Counted from the first letter of the stretch, positions 1-8,309 are shown. The stretch is 21,994 bases of DNA from an uncultured Ruminiclostridium sp. (GCA_910588335.1 CAJUQV010000033.1:1-21994); one strand, 5' to 3'. Notes: generated from the letters alone by a model not told the origin. Numbers and translations: made by a program.

Positions 1-60
1 GCTCGAACCTGTGACCCTCTGCTTGTAAGGCAGATGCTCTCCCAGCTGAGCTAAGCTCCC
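1..60 (-). tRNA. tRNA-Val (anticodon TAC), 3' end cut by window edge
   Basis: Read on the minus strand from position 60, the sequence gives a 7-nt acceptor strand GGGAGCT, a D-arm with the GCTC/GAGC stem, an anticodon arm TCTGC-CTTACAA-GCAGA, and a T-arm running to GGTTCGAGC. The loop CTTACAA puts TAC at the anticodon, which is Val. The rest of the T-arm, the 3' acceptor strand and any CCA lie outside the window. A consensus promoter sits just upstream. The arms fit a normal, functional tRNA. Confidence 0.93.
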
Positions 61-73
61 GACAACGTTATTT

Positions 74-102
74 ATTATACAGGATAAGAGATGATTTGTC
101 AA
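74..102 (-). promoter_or_regulatory. Sigma-A promoter of tRNA-Val
   Basis: On the minus strand a perfect -35 box TTGACA (102..97) is separated by exactly 17 nt from a perfect -10 box TATAAT (79..74). The start of the tRNA lies 13 nt after the -10 box. A fully consensus vegetative promoter fits a highly expressed stable RNA. Confidence 0.9.
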
Positions 103-254
103 TATCTTTTTTAAATTTTTTATTGATTTGTAACAATTTACAAATTTTGTAAAAAAAATTGAAGATTTTGTACAAAGAATATTGTTGACGAGTCTGCAAA
201 TAATATGATTAAAACTATTCTTTAATTATAAAGCAGTTAAAAACACTTAATATC

Positions 255-260
255 TATAAT
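255..260 (+). promoter_or_regulatory. Possible -10 box for the DUF378 gene
   Basis: A TATAAT hexamer lies about 55 nt upstream of the DUF378 gene in very AT-rich DNA. No good -35 hexamer stands at 16-18 nt spacing. A TTGACG further upstream (about 185-190) is too far to pair with it. The site is only a candidate, and in DNA this AT-rich a chance match is possible. Confidence 0.3.
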
Positions 261-316
261 AAAAGAATAGTGTAATTTATCTATAAATTCGGATTAAAAA
301 GAAAGGAATGATTAAT

Positions 317-547
317 ATGATGGATAAAATTGCGCTTTGGATCCTTCTCATAGGCGGCCTTAACTGGGGTCTGATGGGAATTTTCCGATTTGACCTGATA
401 GCATGGGCATTTGGTGGAAACGACAGTGTTATAAGCCGTATACTCTATATAGTCGTGGCTTTGGCTGCAGTATGGTGCATTTCGCTGTTTTTCCGCAAAA
501 ATGAGCTTATCGGAGATGAACGGGACGTAAGAGAAAACCGTTATTAA
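317..547 (+). CDS. DUF378 family small membrane protein (YuzA-like)
   Basis: The protein has 76 residues with two hydrophobic segments, at about 4-24 and 40-60. Between them is the hallmark GGLNWGLMGIF, followed by FDLI, which matches the DUF378 family of small two-helix membrane proteins. The family has no established biochemical function. The first ATG in the frame is at 308, but it touches the AAAGGA ribosome binding site (302-307). The ATG at 317 sits 9 nt from that site and is the better start. The C-terminus is charged and probably soluble. The gene stands alone, followed by a strong intrinsic terminator, so it is likely a single-gene transcript. Confidence 0.88.
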   Translation: MMDKIALWILLIGGLNWGLMGIFRFDLIAWAFGGNDSVISRILYIVVALAAVWCISLFFRKNELIGDERDVRENRY

Positions 548-555
548 TCTTTATC

Positions 556-596
556 AAACAACCTGTCGCATTTATTTGTGGCAGGTTGTTTATTTT
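556..596 (+). terminator. Intrinsic terminator after the DUF378 gene
   Basis: A 15-bp stem is formed by 556-570 and 577-591, with ten Watson-Crick pairs followed by five inner pairs that include two G-U. It closes a 6-nt loop and is followed by ATTTT. It begins 8 nt after the stop codon. The T-run favours termination on the plus strand. Confidence 0.85.
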
Positions 597-723
597 AGAA
601 AAATATATATTATTAAAAATTCAAATTTTCTGTCAACATTTTATAGCCGCTGCCTGATGCACCTCCTCTTAGGATGAGGATGGATCTGTTGGATAATTGG
701 AATAAGTGACTTATACTAATCAT

Positions 724-762
724 TGGTCAAGGCGGACAAATAATATGGATAAACGAAGATTA
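724..762. repeat. Dispersed block, first copy (pairs with 11833-11873)
   Basis: This stretch aligns with 11833-11873 in the same orientation. Both carry TCAAGG, then AAATAATA, GGAT and AAGATTA in the same order. I count 31 identical bases of 39 aligned, plus one 2-nt gap. Seven of the eight differences are transitions. The last three bases are the stop codon of the nucleotidyltransferase gene, so the block ends where coding sequence begins. Confidence 0.6.
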
Positions 763-1806
763 ACGGAATGTCTGTTTTCCTAAATAATCCGCAACAAATC
801 CATCCACATCATGAAAACGCTTAATTGCTATTCCTGCTGTTTTATATACTGCCTCGTATTTTTGTAAATATTTATCAAACAGACTGACGTTGTACTCTAA
901 ACAATCGGGGTTATACTCTTCCATAATATTGTAAGTTCCTATGGCAGCCTCGGATGAAATCTCTGAAAACATATAATGCAAATTGCACATATTCATGAAA
1001 GATGCAAAAACATTATTTTGTTCAGCCGCTTCTTCTACTTTGTTTCTCCAGTTTGAATACATTTCTTCATAAGTGCCGGAAAGGCTTTCGGAAGGTTCTT
1101 CTTTATTTTTTTCTTGTTTCAGGTGTCCTTCCGCATATAAAAGAAGGCTCTTTGATAAGGACCTTAACTCCAAAACATCTTTACTTAAAGCTACGCTCTT
1201 TAAGTTATCGACAAAAATCTTTTTAATAGGTAATGCCGCTAATTCTTCAAGCATTCTTTTTGTTCCGCGCTTAAAATATTTTCCATAAAAAAGCATGATT
1301 GCATCCATAAGGTAATACATTACCCCGAATGCGTCCAGACGCACCTGCCCTAATTCCTCATGTAAATAAGCATTGGCATAGGATATTTTTGCTTTTTCTA
1401 CCAATTCATTCACTCTTTGGAAACGTTCCTCAGACGTCAGAAACAGTTTTGTCTGTTCTCTTAATTTACACAGTTCGTCATAAGCTTCCTGATTTTTAAT
1501 ATACACGATTTTGGAATCCATCAATTTGGAAATGTGGGCATTATAGCACGCGGCATCATATCTAAGCCCATTCCAGTTTGTACAATATATGTCATAGCCT
1601 ACTTTACTGTCATCTAAGATAAAGCCCGTACCAAGCTGCCATCCCCTATCGTCCTGAATAAGTATGAGCAAATCTAAATCTGATTTTTCATACTCATCTC
1701 CCGTAACAACCGAACCGTATATTCCTATAAAAGCCAGCGAATCGGGACATACTCTCTCAGCTTTTTCTATAACCGCATCAATTATTTTTTGATTCACATT
1801 ATTCAT
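760..1806 (-). CDS. Nucleotidyltransferase (Pol beta superfamily, ANT/KNTase-like)
   Basis: The product of 348 residues has the Pol beta-type nucleotidyltransferase signature. G31-S32 is followed by the carboxylate pair D43-x-D45 in the run KSDLDLLIL, and D72 is a likely third metal ligand. The C-terminal two thirds look all-helical, as in aminoglycoside nucleotidyltransferases, but I cannot assign a substrate. An ATG at 1833 opens the frame. The ATG at 1806 has GGAGA 7 nt ahead of it and gives the typical N-terminus, so I chose it. The gene starts 29 nt after the smc stop codon. It is clearly more AT-rich than smc, which suggests recent acquisition. It could be an antibiotic-modifying enzyme or a housekeeping or toxin-like nucleotidyltransferase; sequence alone does not decide. 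Confidence 0.82.
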   Translation of the reverse strand: MNNVNQKIIDAVIEKAERVCPDSLAFIGIYGSVVTGDEYEKSDLDLLILIQDDRGWQLGTGFILDDSKVGYDIYCTNWNGLRYDAACYNAHISKLMDSKIVYIKNQEAYDELCKLREQTKLFLTSEERFQRVNELVEKAKISYANAYLHEELGQVRLDAFGVMYYLMDAIMLFYGKYFKRGTKRMLEELAALPIKKIFVDNLKSVALSKDVLELRSLSKSLLLYAEGHLKQEKNKEEPSESLSGTYEEMYSNWRNKVEEAAEQNNVFASFMNMCNLHYMFSEISSEAAIGTYNIMEEYNPDCLEYNVSLFDKYLQKYEAVYKTAGIAIKRFHDVDGFVADYLGKQTFR

Positions 1807-1835
1807 AATTACATCTCCATAAAAAAAGATCAATG

Positions 1836-4800
1836 CTACTCCAGCTCCAAATCGAGATCGTCTATTATCTCCTGTCTCATAAGTCTCGAAACGCCCTTTT
1901 CCTGCATAAACACTCCGTAAAGCACGTCGCAGCCCTCTATTGTCCCGCGCCTATGGGTAATTACCATCAGCTGAGTGCTGCCGGAAAATCTTTTAAGGTA
2001 GGTTATGTATTTCACTACGTTTATTTCATCCAAAGCCGCGTCTACCTCGTCAAGCATACAAAACGGCGTGGGACGGTGGAGCAGTATGGCGAAATAAATG
2101 GTGATGGCCACCATTGTCTGTTCGCCGCCCGAAAGGGAAATAAGGTTTTTTATCAGCTTTCCCGGAGGCGCGGCGAAAATTTCTATTCCGCTGTTTAACA
2201 CGTCGTTTGGGTCGGTCAGCTCAAGATGGGCGCTGCCGCCGCCGAACACCTCCGTGAAAATTCGTTTGAAATGATTGTTAATACTGTTGAAGCCTTCCAG
2301 AAAGCGTGCCTTTATTTCCGCCGTGAGATTTTCTATCAGCTTTTCAAGTTCACACTTGGATTTTTCCACGTCGTCAAGCTGACTCTTAAGCTCGCCGTAG
2401 CGGGCGGAAACCTCTTCGTACTCCTCTATTGAGGCAAGATTAACGTTCCCCAGCGCCGATATTCTGCGCCTCAGCTCCGCCAGCTCTCCCCTTGCGAATT
2501 TTATATCGTCGGGAAGCTCCGCCTGATTTTCCGCCTCGCTGGGAGCCAGTTCGTAGCGCTCCCAAAGGGTGGATTTTATTCTGTCGCGCTCCTTTTCCGC
2601 AGAACTTTTTCTTTCCTGCGCAACGGCGAGGGCGTTGGAAAACTTCTCCTTGGCTTCTATCTTTTCCCTTATTTCCCTGTTGATTTCGGTGAGTCGTTTA
2701 TCCAAGGCGTTCATCCGGGCAATAAGCTCGGCCGTCCGGTCGTTTCCGCCGTCCGCTTCGGTTTTTAAGCTTTCGGCGTGCTTTACCTTTTCTTCGATTT
2801 CAAGCTGTATGTTCTCTATCTTGCTTTCCTGTTCCTCAATCTCCCGCTGAAGGCCCGTTCCGCCCTGTTCAAATTGTTTAAGGCTTTCGAGAGCGTCTGC
2901 TTTCTGTCCCTCTATTCGTTCAATATCCTTTTTTACAGACAGATTCTCCATGCCCAGCTCGGTTATTATGTCGCTTAATTTGTTTCTTTCTTCAAGCCGT
3001 GCTTTTATTCCCTCGTCGGCCTTTTCTATTTCCTCCGAAATATGTCGGATATTTTTTTCGCAGTCGGAAAGCTGTTTTTGACATTCCTCAATCACCGAGG
3101 TATATTTTTTTATATCGCTTTCGCTTCTGACAGACGCTTCCTCGGCACTTTCCTGCTGCTGCTCAAGCTGGGCGATAAGCTCCTTTAATCCGCCTATTTC
3201 GGCAATAATTCCCGCTTCTTCGGCTCCGCACAGGGAAAGCTGCTCCTTAAAGCCCTCCATTTCAATGGACATTTTGTTTACTTCCTCGCGAAGCTTAAAA
3301 AGCTCTCCCTCGGAATTTTTCATTTTACCGGACAAGACGGCGGTTTTTTCCTTAAGCTTTTCTATTTCCCTGTTACGGGTGATTATCCCCGCCGAATCGC
3401 GGACGGAACCGCCGGTAAAGGAACCGCCCGCGTTAATAACCTGACCGTCCAATGTTACTATCTTGAATTTATAGCCGTGTTTTTTCGCTATAACGGTGGC
3501 GGTATCTATATCTTCTATAATGGCGCAGCGCCCCAGGACGAAGCGGATAATTCCCCTGTACTTTTCGTCGCAGTCCACCAGCTCGCTGGCGATTCCCTCA
3601 TAGCCGTATTCGTTGTCGAGGCCGTTTACGTTAAGTGTGTTTCCGCTTACGGAGGTAAGCGGAAGAAAAGTAGCGCGGCCTCCCTTTGTCTCTTTAAGGT
3701 AGCGCATACACCTTTTTGCGGTTTCCTCGTTGTTTACTATAATGTTTTGCAATGCGGCGCCCAAGGCGGTTTCCACCGCTACGGCGTATTTTCCGTCCAC
3801 CTTGATAACGTCCGCCACGGTGCCTTCTATGCCGCTTATCCTGCCTTGTCTTGATGCGGTTATGACTGACTTTACGCTTGTGATATAGCCCGCCATATTT
3901 TTTTCCACGTCTGAAAGGGCTTCCAATCTTGTTTTGCTTTGCTCGTACTCGCGGCGAAGCTGTTCAAAAGCGGACTGAGCCTCCTTAAGCTTCCCGTTTT
4001 TGGTTTCATAAAGCTTGGAGTAACCGTTCAGCTTGTTTTCCGCTTCCGACTTTTTTTCGCCGTTTTCTTCCAAGGACTTCTGAAGCTCGCGTCTTTTTCG
4101 CCTTTGCTCCGATAGCTTTTCTTCGTTGGCTTTAAAGCGCTCCTCTGCGCCGCTCATGCGGTTTTTTATTTCCTCGGTGTTTTGCCTTGCGGATTCCATT
4201 GTAAGGTTTAATTCTGTTTTTTTGGACAATAACCCTGCCTGTCGGCTTTCAAGAAGCTTAAACTCGCTGTCGGAGCGGTCGCTTTCCTCTGTCATTTCGG
4301 ACAGTTTCGCACCTAAATCCTTTGACTTTTCCTCGTTTGCCGCAAGATGAGTTTTCTTTTCGGATATTTCGGCGGTCAATGTTTCTATGCGCTCTTTAAG
4401 TTCGTCCGCGCCTTTTTCGCCCTCTTTTATGCGCTGCTTAAGCTGTTCTATTTTTTCATAGCAATGAACAATCTCGTTTTCCAGAACCGCTTTTTCTCTG
4501 TCCGTCTGAGCCATACTGTCCCTTACCTTGTCGCTTTGACGGCGCAGCTCCTCCTGACGGGCGGTAAGGAGCATCTTTTTTTCGGCAATCTGTTCGTTTT
4601 CCTCTTCAAGCTGCTGAGTTTCCCTTTCAAAATGCTCGCACTCGCCCTGATTTGCCAATATTTTGTTGTCGGTTTCTATCAGCTCGGCGTCTATTCTCTT
4701 AAGATCCCAGACGCTTATGCCTATATCCAAGGCTTTTTCCTTCTCCATAAGAGCTATGGCCTGACGCGCCTTTTCCGACTGTCTTTCCAGTACGGGGATA

Positions 4801-5402
4801 CGGGAGGAAAGCTCCGATTCTATGTCCTTAAGGCGGGTTATATTGTCGTTGGCGCGGTCTAAATCTCTTTCCGCCTCCTGCTTTTTATGTAAAAATCTTG
4901 AAACACCCGCAGCCTCCTCGAAAAGCTCGCGGCGCTGATTTACCTTGCTGTTGATTATTTCGCTTACTCGCCCCTGTCCGATTACGGAATAGCCGTCGCG
5001 GCCGAGACCGGTGCCCATGAGAAGCTCGCTTATGTCTTTAAGGCGGCATTTCCGGTCATTTATAAGATATTCGCTGTCGCCCGTGCGGTACAGCTTTCGC
5101 GTTACGGTAACTTCGTCGCTGTCCACGTCAAGGGTGCGGTCGGTATTGTCGATCACCAATGACACTCTGGCGTAGCCCATAGGCTTTCTCGAAACAGTGC
5201 CGTGAAAGATTACGTCCTCCATTTTGTCGCCGCGCAGGGTTTTGGCGCCCTGCTCCCCCATTACCCAGCGAAGGGCGTCGCTTATATTGCTTTTTCCGTT
5301 TCCGTTGCTGCCCACTATTGCGGTCATTTTTTTATCAAAATTAAGGACCGTCTTGTCCGCAAAGGACTTGAAGCCCTGAATTTCCATGGTTTTAAAAAAC
5401 AT
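1836..5402 (-). CDS. smc: Chromosome segregation protein SMC
   Basis: This 1188-residue protein has the full SMC layout. An N-terminal ATPase half carries Walker A GSNGNGKS at 31-38. A first coiled coil runs to about 515. The hinge spans roughly 519-665, beginning GIEGTVADVI and ending near GGSFTGGS. A second coiled coil runs to about 1000. The C-terminal ATPase half has the signature LSGGEQ near 1087 and Walker B FCMLDEVDAALD near 1114. SMC forms the ScpA/ScpB condensin complex that loads at parS and organises sister chromosomes. Most bacterial SMCs have GPNGSGKS at Walker A; the S and N substitutions here are mild. The start ATG follows GAGGT at normal spacing. Its neighbours upstream, rnc and the radical SAM gene, match the usual clostridial context. 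Confidence 0.98.
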   Translation of the reverse strand: MFFKTMEIQGFKSFADKTVLNFDKKMTAIVGSNGNGKSNISDALRWVMGEQGAKTLRGDKMEDVIFHGTVSRKPMGYARVSLVIDNTDRTLDVDSDEVTVTRKLYRTGDSEYLINDRKCRLKDISELLMGTGLGRDGYSVIGQGRVSEIINSKVNQRRELFEEAAGVSRFLHKKQEAERDLDRANDNITRLKDIESELSSRIPVLERQSEKARQAIALMEKEKALDIGISVWDLKRIDAELIETDNKILANQGECEHFERETQQLEEENEQIAEKKMLLTARQEELRRQSDKVRDSMAQTDREKAVLENEIVHCYEKIEQLKQRIKEGEKGADELKERIETLTAEISEKKTHLAANEEKSKDLGAKLSEMTEESDRSDSEFKLLESRQAGLLSKKTELNLTMESARQNTEEIKNRMSGAEERFKANEEKLSEQRRKRRELQKSLEENGEKKSEAENKLNGYSKLYETKNGKLKEAQSAFEQLRREYEQSKTRLEALSDVEKNMAGYITSVKSVITASRQGRISGIEGTVADVIKVDGKYAVAVETALGAALQNIIVNNEETAKRCMRYLKETKGGRATFLPLTSVSGNTLNVNGLDNEYGYEGIASELVDCDEKYRGIIRFVLGRCAIIEDIDTATVIAKKHGYKFKIVTLDGQVINAGGSFTGGSVRDSAGIITRNREIEKLKEKTAVLSGKMKNSEGELFKLREEVNKMSIEMEGFKEQLSLCGAEEAGIIAEIGGLKELIAQLEQQQESAEEASVRSESDIKKYTSVIEECQKQLSDCEKNIRHISEEIEKADEGIKARLEERNKLSDIITELGMENLSVKKDIERIEGQKADALESLKQFEQGGTGLQREIEEQESKIENIQLEIEEKVKHAESLKTEADGGNDRTAELIARMNALDKRLTEINREIREKIEAKEKFSNALAVAQERKSSAEKERDRIKSTLWERYELAPSEAENQAELPDDIKFARGELAELRRRISALGNVNLASIEEYEEVSARYGELKSQLDDVEKSKCELEKLIENLTAEIKARFLEGFNSINNHFKRIFTEVFGGGSAHLELTDPNDVLNSGIEIFAAPPGKLIKNLISLSGGEQTMVAITIYFAILLHRPTPFCMLDEVDAALDEINVVKYITYLKRFSGSTQLMVITHRRGTIEGCDVLYGVFMQEKGVSRLMRQEIIDDLDLELE

Positions 5403-5434
5403 TGATTACCTCTGTTGAAATTACTGTTTTTTCA

Positions 5435-6433
5435 TCACAAAACGGTTTTTATTTCCAGATACACTCCCGTTTTTTCCTTTATTTTAAAAGTAATCCCTTC
5501 TTCCGAAAGCAGCGCTTTGTTTTGCCCGCCATGTCCCACAACCGTTCCGATATTTCTCCTGTCGGTGTAAACAATAAAACGTCCGCCGCCCAGCTTGGTC
5601 ATTTGTTCCCGCATTCTCATAAGCATGATACGGCTTTTTACTATCTCACCCAGCGCCTGATGATAAACGCCGCCGGTCATTTGCTCCTCCACCCCATCGG
5701 AGGCGTGAAGCCCCAGACGTATTACGGGAATGTTTTTTTCCTCAAAAAACAAAAGCAGCTCGGCGCAAAGGTCAACGGTTTCCTCAAAGGAAAAGCTTTC
5801 GTAAAATCCTTGTTTTCTCAGCTCGTCAAGCATGGTGCCTTTAAGTATTACGGTAGGGTATATCCTTACGGTATCCGCTTTAAGCTCAGCAAATTCGCGG
5901 GCGGTTTCGATACAAAAGGATGGCTTGTCCTTATAAAGACCGGTCATCATCTGAAGCCCCAACTCTATGCCATAGGACTTTATAAGGCGGCTCGCCCTTC
6001 GCACGTCCTCGGCGGTATGGCCTCTTAAATTTGCTCCGAGAACCTCATCGTTCATACTCTGAGCTCCCAGTTCAACCGCCGTAACGCCGTAAAGCATAAG
6101 CTCGTTCAGTATATTTTCGTCTATACAGTCGGGGCGTGTGGAGCAGCGTATTCCCGCGTACTGTTCGGGAAATTCTTTGACATACTCCGAAGCGGCGTAA
6201 AGAAGAGCGCGGCGGTACTCCTTGTCCACCGCCGTAAAGCTTCCGCCGAAAAAGGCGATTTCGGCTTTTAATCCGCTTTGGGCAAGAATATTTACCTGTC
6301 CCGCCAATATTGCTCTCACCTCATCGGGGGAGGGGGCTCTTCCGCTTCCGCTTATAAAGCGTTGGTTGCAGAAGGAGCAGGTATTGGGGCAGCCCTTGTG
6401 CGGGATAAATATTGAAAGATTAGTTTGTTTCAT
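5435..6433 (-). CDS. Elp3-like radical SAM protein
   Basis: The 332-residue protein has the radical SAM cluster motif C15-x3-C19-x2-C22 within GCPNTCSFCNQ, close to the N-terminus. It also has FFGGSFTAV, the glycine-rich SAM-binding segment typical of the Elp3/oxygen-independent radical SAM group. It lacks a C-terminal GNAT acetyltransferase domain, so it is not a full Elp3. Its reaction is unknown. The start overlaps the end of rnc by 14 nt, which implies translational coupling, and smc supplies the other neighbour (32 nt apart). Genes of this kind between rnc and smc are common in Clostridia. Only a weak ribosome binding site precedes the start, as expected for a coupled gene. Confidence 0.9.
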   Translation of the reverse strand: MKQTNLSIFIPHKGCPNTCSFCNQRFISGSGRAPSPDEVRAILAGQVNILAQSGLKAEIAFFGGSFTAVDKEYRRALLYAASEYVKEFPEQYAGIRCSTRPDCIDENILNELMLYGVTAVELGAQSMNDEVLGANLRGHTAEDVRRASRLIKSYGIELGLQMMTGLYKDKPSFCIETAREFAELKADTVRIYPTVILKGTMLDELRKQGFYESFSFEETVDLCAELLLFFEEKNIPVIRLGLHASDGVEEQMTGGVYHQALGEIVKSRIMLMRMREQMTKLGGGRFIVYTDRRNIGTVVGHGGQNKALLSEEGITFKIKEKTGVYLEIKTVL

Positions 6434-7097
6434 AGCCCATCAGTTTTATCGCTTCCTTGGCGGCGTTTTGTTCGGCTTCTTTTTTGCTTCCGCCTACTCC
6501 GGTGCCTATGATCTGTCCGTTTAACAGTACATTTGAAGTGAATATCCGATTGTGCGCCGCGCCACTTTCATCCGCAAGCTCGTAAATCACTTTTTCTTCG
6601 GGATTCTGCTGTATTATTTCCTGTAAAATGGTTTTATAATCGCCTATAAGAAGCCTTCCGCTTTTCAGCACCTCTAAGGAAGGGATAAAAGGGAGAATAA
6701 AGGCTCTTGCCGCTTCAAGGCCTCCGTCCAGATAGATGGCGGCTATCAGCGCTTCAAAGGCGTCGGCAAGTATGGAGCGGCGATGCCTGCCGCCCGTGTT
6801 TTCCTCCCCCTTGCCCATAAATATTTCCTCGCCCAACTTTATTTTTTCGGCGAAAGGGAAAAGGGAGTGCTCGCATACTATGCTGGCTCTCAGCTTGGTA
6901 AGCTGCCCTTCGGGCATTTCGAGATTTTCAAAAAGATATTTGGATACAACTACGGATAAAACGCTGTCGCCCAAAAATTCAAGGCGCTCGTTGCTGTGGT
7001 GGTTTTTTCCGTTAACAAAAGACGAGTGGGTAAGCGCTTCTTTTAAAAGCGCGGGATTTTTAAATTCGTAGCCTATTCGTTCTTCTAAAGCGGTCAT
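6420..7097 (-). CDS. rnc: Ribonuclease III
   Basis: The 225-residue protein has the RNase III signature NERLEFLGD at 36-44. The expected metal-binding acidic residues are E40, D44, D112 and E115, the last two in ADAFEALIAA. A double-stranded-RNA-binding domain fills about 152-222, with the GxGxSKKEAEQNAA end motif. The enzyme cleaves structured RNA, including the 30S rRNA precursor. AAAGGA lies 8 nt upstream of the ATG. The downstream radical SAM frame overlaps the stop. The 190 nt between this gene and plsX are unusually rich in palindromes, and the long stems there could themselves be RNase III substrates if transcribed from upstream (inference). Confidence 0.98.
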   Translation of the reverse strand: MTALEERIGYEFKNPALLKEALTHSSFVNGKNHHSNERLEFLGDSVLSVVVSKYLFENLEMPEGQLTKLRASIVCEHSLFPFAEKIKLGEEIFMGKGEENTGGRHRRSILADAFEALIAAIYLDGGLEAARAFILPFIPSLEVLKSGRLLIGDYKTILQEIIQQNPEEKVIYELADESGAAHNRIFTSNVLLNGQIIGTGVGGSKKEAEQNAAKEAIKLMGYETN

Positions 7098-7131
7098 TGA
7101 TTTTCCTTTCCGCTTTTGCTTTATCGTATAC

Positions 7132-7186
7132 TAATTGCAATTCAATCTATTTGTATATGGATTGAATTGCAATTACACCTTAAGCA
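7132..7186 (-). repeat. Hairpin repeat, copy 3 (rnc-plsX gap)
   Basis: Positions 7132-7147 and 7160-7175 form a perfect 16-bp inverted repeat around a 12-nt loop. Next to it at 7173-7186 stands TTACACCTTAAGCA, which matches TTACACCCTAAGCA beside copy 2 (16954-16967) at 13 of 14 bases. In both copies this is followed by TTATTTG, separated from it by 7 extra bases in copy 2. No T-run follows the stem on either strand, so it is not a standard terminator. The stem sequence itself differs from copies 1 and 2. Confidence 0.6.
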
Positions 7187-7187
7187 T

Positions 7188-7239
7188 TATTTGTAAATCA
7201 TTCCAAATTTCAATTTGTTTATAGTATGATTTGCAAATA
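7188..7239. repeat. Nested inverted repeats between plsX and rnc
   Basis: An outer pair of 14-nt arms (7188-7201 and 7226-7239) is complementary except for one G-T pair. Between them lies a second palindrome, CAAATT-TC-AATTTG (7204-7217). Together with the adjacent 7132-7175 hairpin, nearly all of 7132-7239 can fold. No coding sequence and no intrinsic-terminator tail is visible. Confidence 0.55.
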
Positions 7240-7288
7240 GTATTAGGTATGAGCAAAAGTTTTTTCTGTTATTTCGGTATGTCTCTGT

Positions 7289-8293
7289 TTATTCCGAAAG
7301 CGCCGCAAGGGCGGAGGTTATTTCTTCTATAACGTTGTTTTCTATAAATTCCTTGGCTTGTCTCACCGCGTTTTTAAACGCTCTTGCGTCGCTGCTGCCG
7401 TGCGCTTTGATTACGGGCTTTGCGGTACCCAAAAGGGGAGAGCCGCCCGTTTCGCGGTAATCCATTTTAGCGGACAGCGCTTTTATGCCCTTCATTGTAA
7501 AGGCCGCGCCTATTTTGGTGCCTATATTTTTAAAAAATAGCTGCTTTAAGGAAATTTTCATAAACTTTCCCATGCCCTCGACCGTCTTAAGATAAATATT
7601 CCCGGTAAAGCCGTCGGTCACCAGTACGTCGCAGCCTCCAAGCGCAGCTTCTCTTCCCTCTATATTTCCGGTAAAATTCACTGGGCTTTCGGAAAGCAGC
7701 TTATGGGCTTCAAGCTCCAGCTCTCTTCCCTTTTCATCCTCTGCCCCCACGTTCAGCAGGCCTACTCTCGGACTCTGGACATTCATTATTTTATCCATAT
7801 AAACGCTTCCCATTACCGCGAACTGGGCAAGCATTTCAGGGCGGCATTCAACATTGGCGCCGCCGTCCAAAAGTATGTAGCTTTGGTTTACCGAGGGAAT
7901 TATCGGAGCTAAGGAGGGGCGCTTTACGCCCTTTATTCTTCCGATAAGGGTGGTTCCGCCCACTACCAGTGCCGCGGTGCTGCCTGCGCTTATAAAGGCG
8001 TCGGCTTCTCCGTTTTTCACCAACTGAAATGCCGTTCCCATGGATGAATTAAGCTTTGACTTTCTTATATCGGTGGGGTTATCCTCTATTTTTATTACTC
8101 CATCGGCGTTTCTCACCGTGATATTGTTTTCGGAAACGCCCAAGGCTTTCATTCTTTCCTTTATCTTGTTTTCTTCTCCGCAAAGTATTATTTCGACGCC
8201 GTAGGACTTTACTGCCTGTTCCGCGCCCTTTATCACTTCGTCCGGGGCGTTGTCGCCGCCGAAAGCGTCCATTGCTATTGTTATATCCGACAT
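7289..8293 (-). CDS. plsX: Phosphate acyltransferase PlsX
   Basis: The 334-residue protein opens with the PlsX-specific ITIAMDAFGGDNAP and carries SAGSTAALVVGG, LLDGGANVECRPE and DVLVTDGFTGN at the expected places. PlsX converts acyl-ACP to acyl-phosphate, which PlsY uses for glycerol-3-phosphate acylation, the first step of phospholipid synthesis in Gram-positives. It acts at the inner face of the membrane. Length is normal. The start lies 16 nt after the trmFO stop, so the two are probably cotranscribed. The usual downstream acpP gene is missing here; a palindrome-rich gap leads directly into rnc. Confidence 0.97.
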   Translation of the reverse strand: MSDITIAMDAFGGDNAPDEVIKGAEQAVKSYGVEIILCGEENKIKERMKALGVSENNITVRNADGVIKIEDNPTDIRKSKLNSSMGTAFQLVKNGEADAFISAGSTAALVVGGTTLIGRIKGVKRPSLAPIIPSVNQSYILLDGGANVECRPEMLAQFAVMGSVYMDKIMNVQSPRVGLLNVGAEDEKGRELELEAHKLLSESPVNFTGNIEGREAALGGCDVLVTDGFTGNIYLKTVEGMGKFMKISLKQLFFKNIGTKIGAAFTMKGIKALSAKMDYRETGGSPLLGTAKPVIKAHGSSDARAFKNAVRQAKEFIENNVIEEITSALAALSE

Positions 8294-8309
8294 ACTTGCT
8301 CGCTCCTTT

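Noticed and set aside
661..720. Small structured RNA before the 724-762 block
   Set aside because: Only short palindromes are present (for example ATAAGT-G-ACTTAT), with no promoter or terminator to frame an RNA gene.
3477..4862. Several long plus-strand open frames across smc
   Set aside because: They are antisense to an unmistakable SMC coding sequence, have no ribosome binding sites and show no family features.
5402..6028. 208-codon plus-strand frame
   Set aside because: It is antisense to the radical SAM gene with its intact cluster motif; the frame is a by-product of codon bias.
7132..7239. CRISPR array or terminator
   Set aside because: There is no repeat-spacer periodicity, and neither strand shows a T-run after the stems.
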